Of a stretch of DNA of 5,806 nt, positions 5,236-5,806 are shown piece after piece. The first letter of the stretch is position 1. Every line of letters begins with the position of its first letter. This DNA comes from Candidatus Njordarchaeota archaeon (lineage in GTDB: Archaea; Asgardarchaeota; Njordarchaeia; Njordarchaeales; Njordarchaeaceae), in the NCBI GenBank assembly GCA_029856625.1, contig JAHKLG010000093.1:1-5806 (forward strand). Reading direction: 5' to 3'. The notes under the pieces are model-generated. The model had not been told where the DNA came from. It worked only from the letters and a program-made list of their open reading frames with translations, and ran no database searches. Made by a program: the position numbers and the translations under genes.

Positions 5236-5504
5236 TTATGCTTCAACTCCTCTAAGACACGTTTTGCGGAAATCTTTCTAATGAGATAATCAATATCCTC
5301 TAACGCGTCCTCAAATTCCTTTTTTATCTTAAAACATCCCATAGAGTCCTTAACTACTGAGGATGCCCTTCTAATGATGATCTCCCCCGGTCTTGCAATT
5401 ATTTCAACAAGCGATCCCGGCTTAATATTCGCTCTCTTCCTTATTCTTTCATAAATGTATATTCTACCCTGCTCATCGATTCTTCCAATCGTTCTTTCTT
5501 CCAT
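5232..5504 (-). CDS. vapB: AbrB/SpoVT-type antitoxin, VapB-like
   Basis: This protein of about 90 residues opens with the swapped-hairpin DNA-binding fold of the AbrB family: ERTIGRIDEQGRIYIYERIRKRANIKPGSLVEIIARPGEIIIRR (3-46). A charged helical tail (about 58-88, FEDALEDIDYLIRKISAKRVLEELK) probably wraps the PIN toxin. It should neutralise VapC and bind its own promoter. The frame is open upstream to a TTG at 5582, which would give 116 residues. I chose ATG 5504 because GGAAGG (5514-5519) lies nine bases upstream, or six from the adjacent GTG at 5507. The AbrB fold also starts right there, and the extra 26 residues would cover an AT-rich repeat that looks like promoter DNA. Confidence 0.8.
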   Translation of the reverse strand: MEERTIGRIDEQGRIYIYERIRKRANIKPGSLVEIIARPGEIIIRRASSVVKDSMGCFKIKKEFEDALEDIDYLIRKISAKRVLEELKHK

Positions 5505-5525
5505 CACATATAACCTTCCATTATC

Positions 5526-5556
5526 AATATTTTTCCAAAAATAATATTTTTCCAAA
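5526..5556 (-). promoter_or_regulatory. 14-bp direct repeat in the vapBC leader, possible operator
   Basis: The plus-strand sequence aatatttttccaaa occurs exactly at 5526-5539 and 5543-5556, a period of 17 bases. The junction also holds a small inverted repeat (AAAAATA-a-TATTTTT, 5537-5551). The pair lies 20-50 bases upstream of ATG 5504, where the promoter should be. The AT-rich stretch here and at 5557-5570 offers TATA candidates. AbrB-type antitoxins bind such sites to regulate themselves; that role is inferred. Confidence 0.5.
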
Positions 5557-5614
5557 TAATTATTTATTAATTTCTCTCGCAAAATTATTATGCTAAATTA
5601 ACCCCACTCTCCCG

Positions 5615-5623
5615 ATAATTTAT
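5615..5623 (+). promoter_or_regulatory. Possible TATA box of the CCA-adding enzyme gene
   Basis: ATAATTTAT predicts a transcript start near 5645, leaving only about 10 bases before the start codon. No Shine-Dalgarno site is visible, which fits a nearly leaderless transcript. Confidence 0.4.
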
Positions 5624-5655
5624 CAGAAAAATTCCACATAGTTGGTCGATAAGTG

Positions 5656-5806
5656 ATGAACCCAGCTCCAGATGGCCTAGTGGCCAGACCAGAGATAAAG
5701 AAGGTATTAAGGAGAGTTCTGGATAAGGTAGTACCAAGGGAGGAAGAAAGAGAGTTTATAAAGAATATTGCTGAGAGAGTTCGAAAAGAAATTGAGGACT
5801 CTTTAG
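5656..5806 (+). CDS. cca: CCA-adding tRNA nucleotidyltransferase, N-terminal fragment
   Basis: This frame is open to the right edge of the window, which cuts it after about 50 residues. The region PEIKKVLRRVLDKVVPREEEREFIKNIAERVRKEIEDSL fits the N-terminal helices of archaeal class I CCA-adding enzymes, where a helix, a short 'V.P..EE' turn and a second charged helix precede the nucleotidyltransferase GSYARNT motif. That motif would lie just beyond the edge, so the catalytic part is not seen. The enzyme adds or repairs the CCA end of tRNA. A short leading segment (MNPAPDGLVA) precedes the match. GTG at 5653, directly before the ATG, is an equal alternative start. Other members of the polymerase beta superfamily remain possible. 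Confidence 0.65.
   Translation, partial: MNPAPDGLVARPEIKKVLRRVLDKVVPREEEREFIKNIAERVRKEIEDSL

Noticed and set aside
5653..5659. GTGATGA as a C box of a C/D guide RNA
   Set aside because: It coincides with the start codons of the CCA-adding enzyme gene, and the nearest CTGA (about 5770) is too far away for a C/D RNA.
1..5806. CRISPR array
   Set aside because: No regularly spaced repeat with unique spacers exists. The only close direct repeats are the two-copy ones at 568-589 and 5526-5556.

Overview
The window looks like archaeal chromosome, most likely a thermophile of the Thermoproteota/TACK side. The signs are AT-rich DNA, TATA boxes about 25 bases before starts or Shine-Dalgarno sites, T-run terminators, TTG starts, a DUF1931 mini-histone, a stand-alone Lrp/AsnC sensor domain, and an archaeal-type CCA-adding enzyme start. 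No ribosomal or tRNA gene is present to fix the lineage, so this placement is inference.

Layout, left to right. Positions 1-341 hold no convincing gene. They contain what looks like a 188-bp non-autonomous transposable element (MITE) at 84-271, with perfect 17-bp terminal inverted repeats and an exact 8-bp target duplication. It lies directly upstream of the promoter of a 78-aa stand-alone RAM (Lrp/AsnC ligand-binding) protein at 342-578. That gene converges on a 406-409-aa TPR-repeat protein read on the minus strand (757-1977/1986), with palindromes and a two-way terminator between them. Divergent from the TPR gene is a 59-aa DUF1931/histone-fold protein (2186-2365).

The rest is mostly minus strand. 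A PadR regulator (3551-3898) and a six-helix membrane protein with an N-terminal HAAS/DUF1700-like domain (2406-3554) overlap by ATGA. A 15-bp-arm inverted repeat, probably the PadR operator, sits on their promoter. Upstream is a second cluster: an AbrB-type antitoxin (vapB-like, 5232-5504), a PIN-domain toxin (vapC-like, 4831-5235, overlapping by ATGA), and 17 bp later an SplB-like radical SAM protein (3995-4813). At the right edge the 5' end of a probable CCA-adding tRNA nucleotidyltransferase (5656 to the edge) reads rightward.

How the parts fit: PadR-HAAS looks like a self-regulated membrane-linked module. The vapBC pair looks like a toxin-antitoxin operon that also drives the radical SAM gene, with a direct repeat in its leader that may be the antitoxin's own site. 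The PIN protein appears to lack one of the usual catalytic acids. The strongest undescribed item is the small mobile element. Everything else is recognisable families in an ordinary chromosomal setting.
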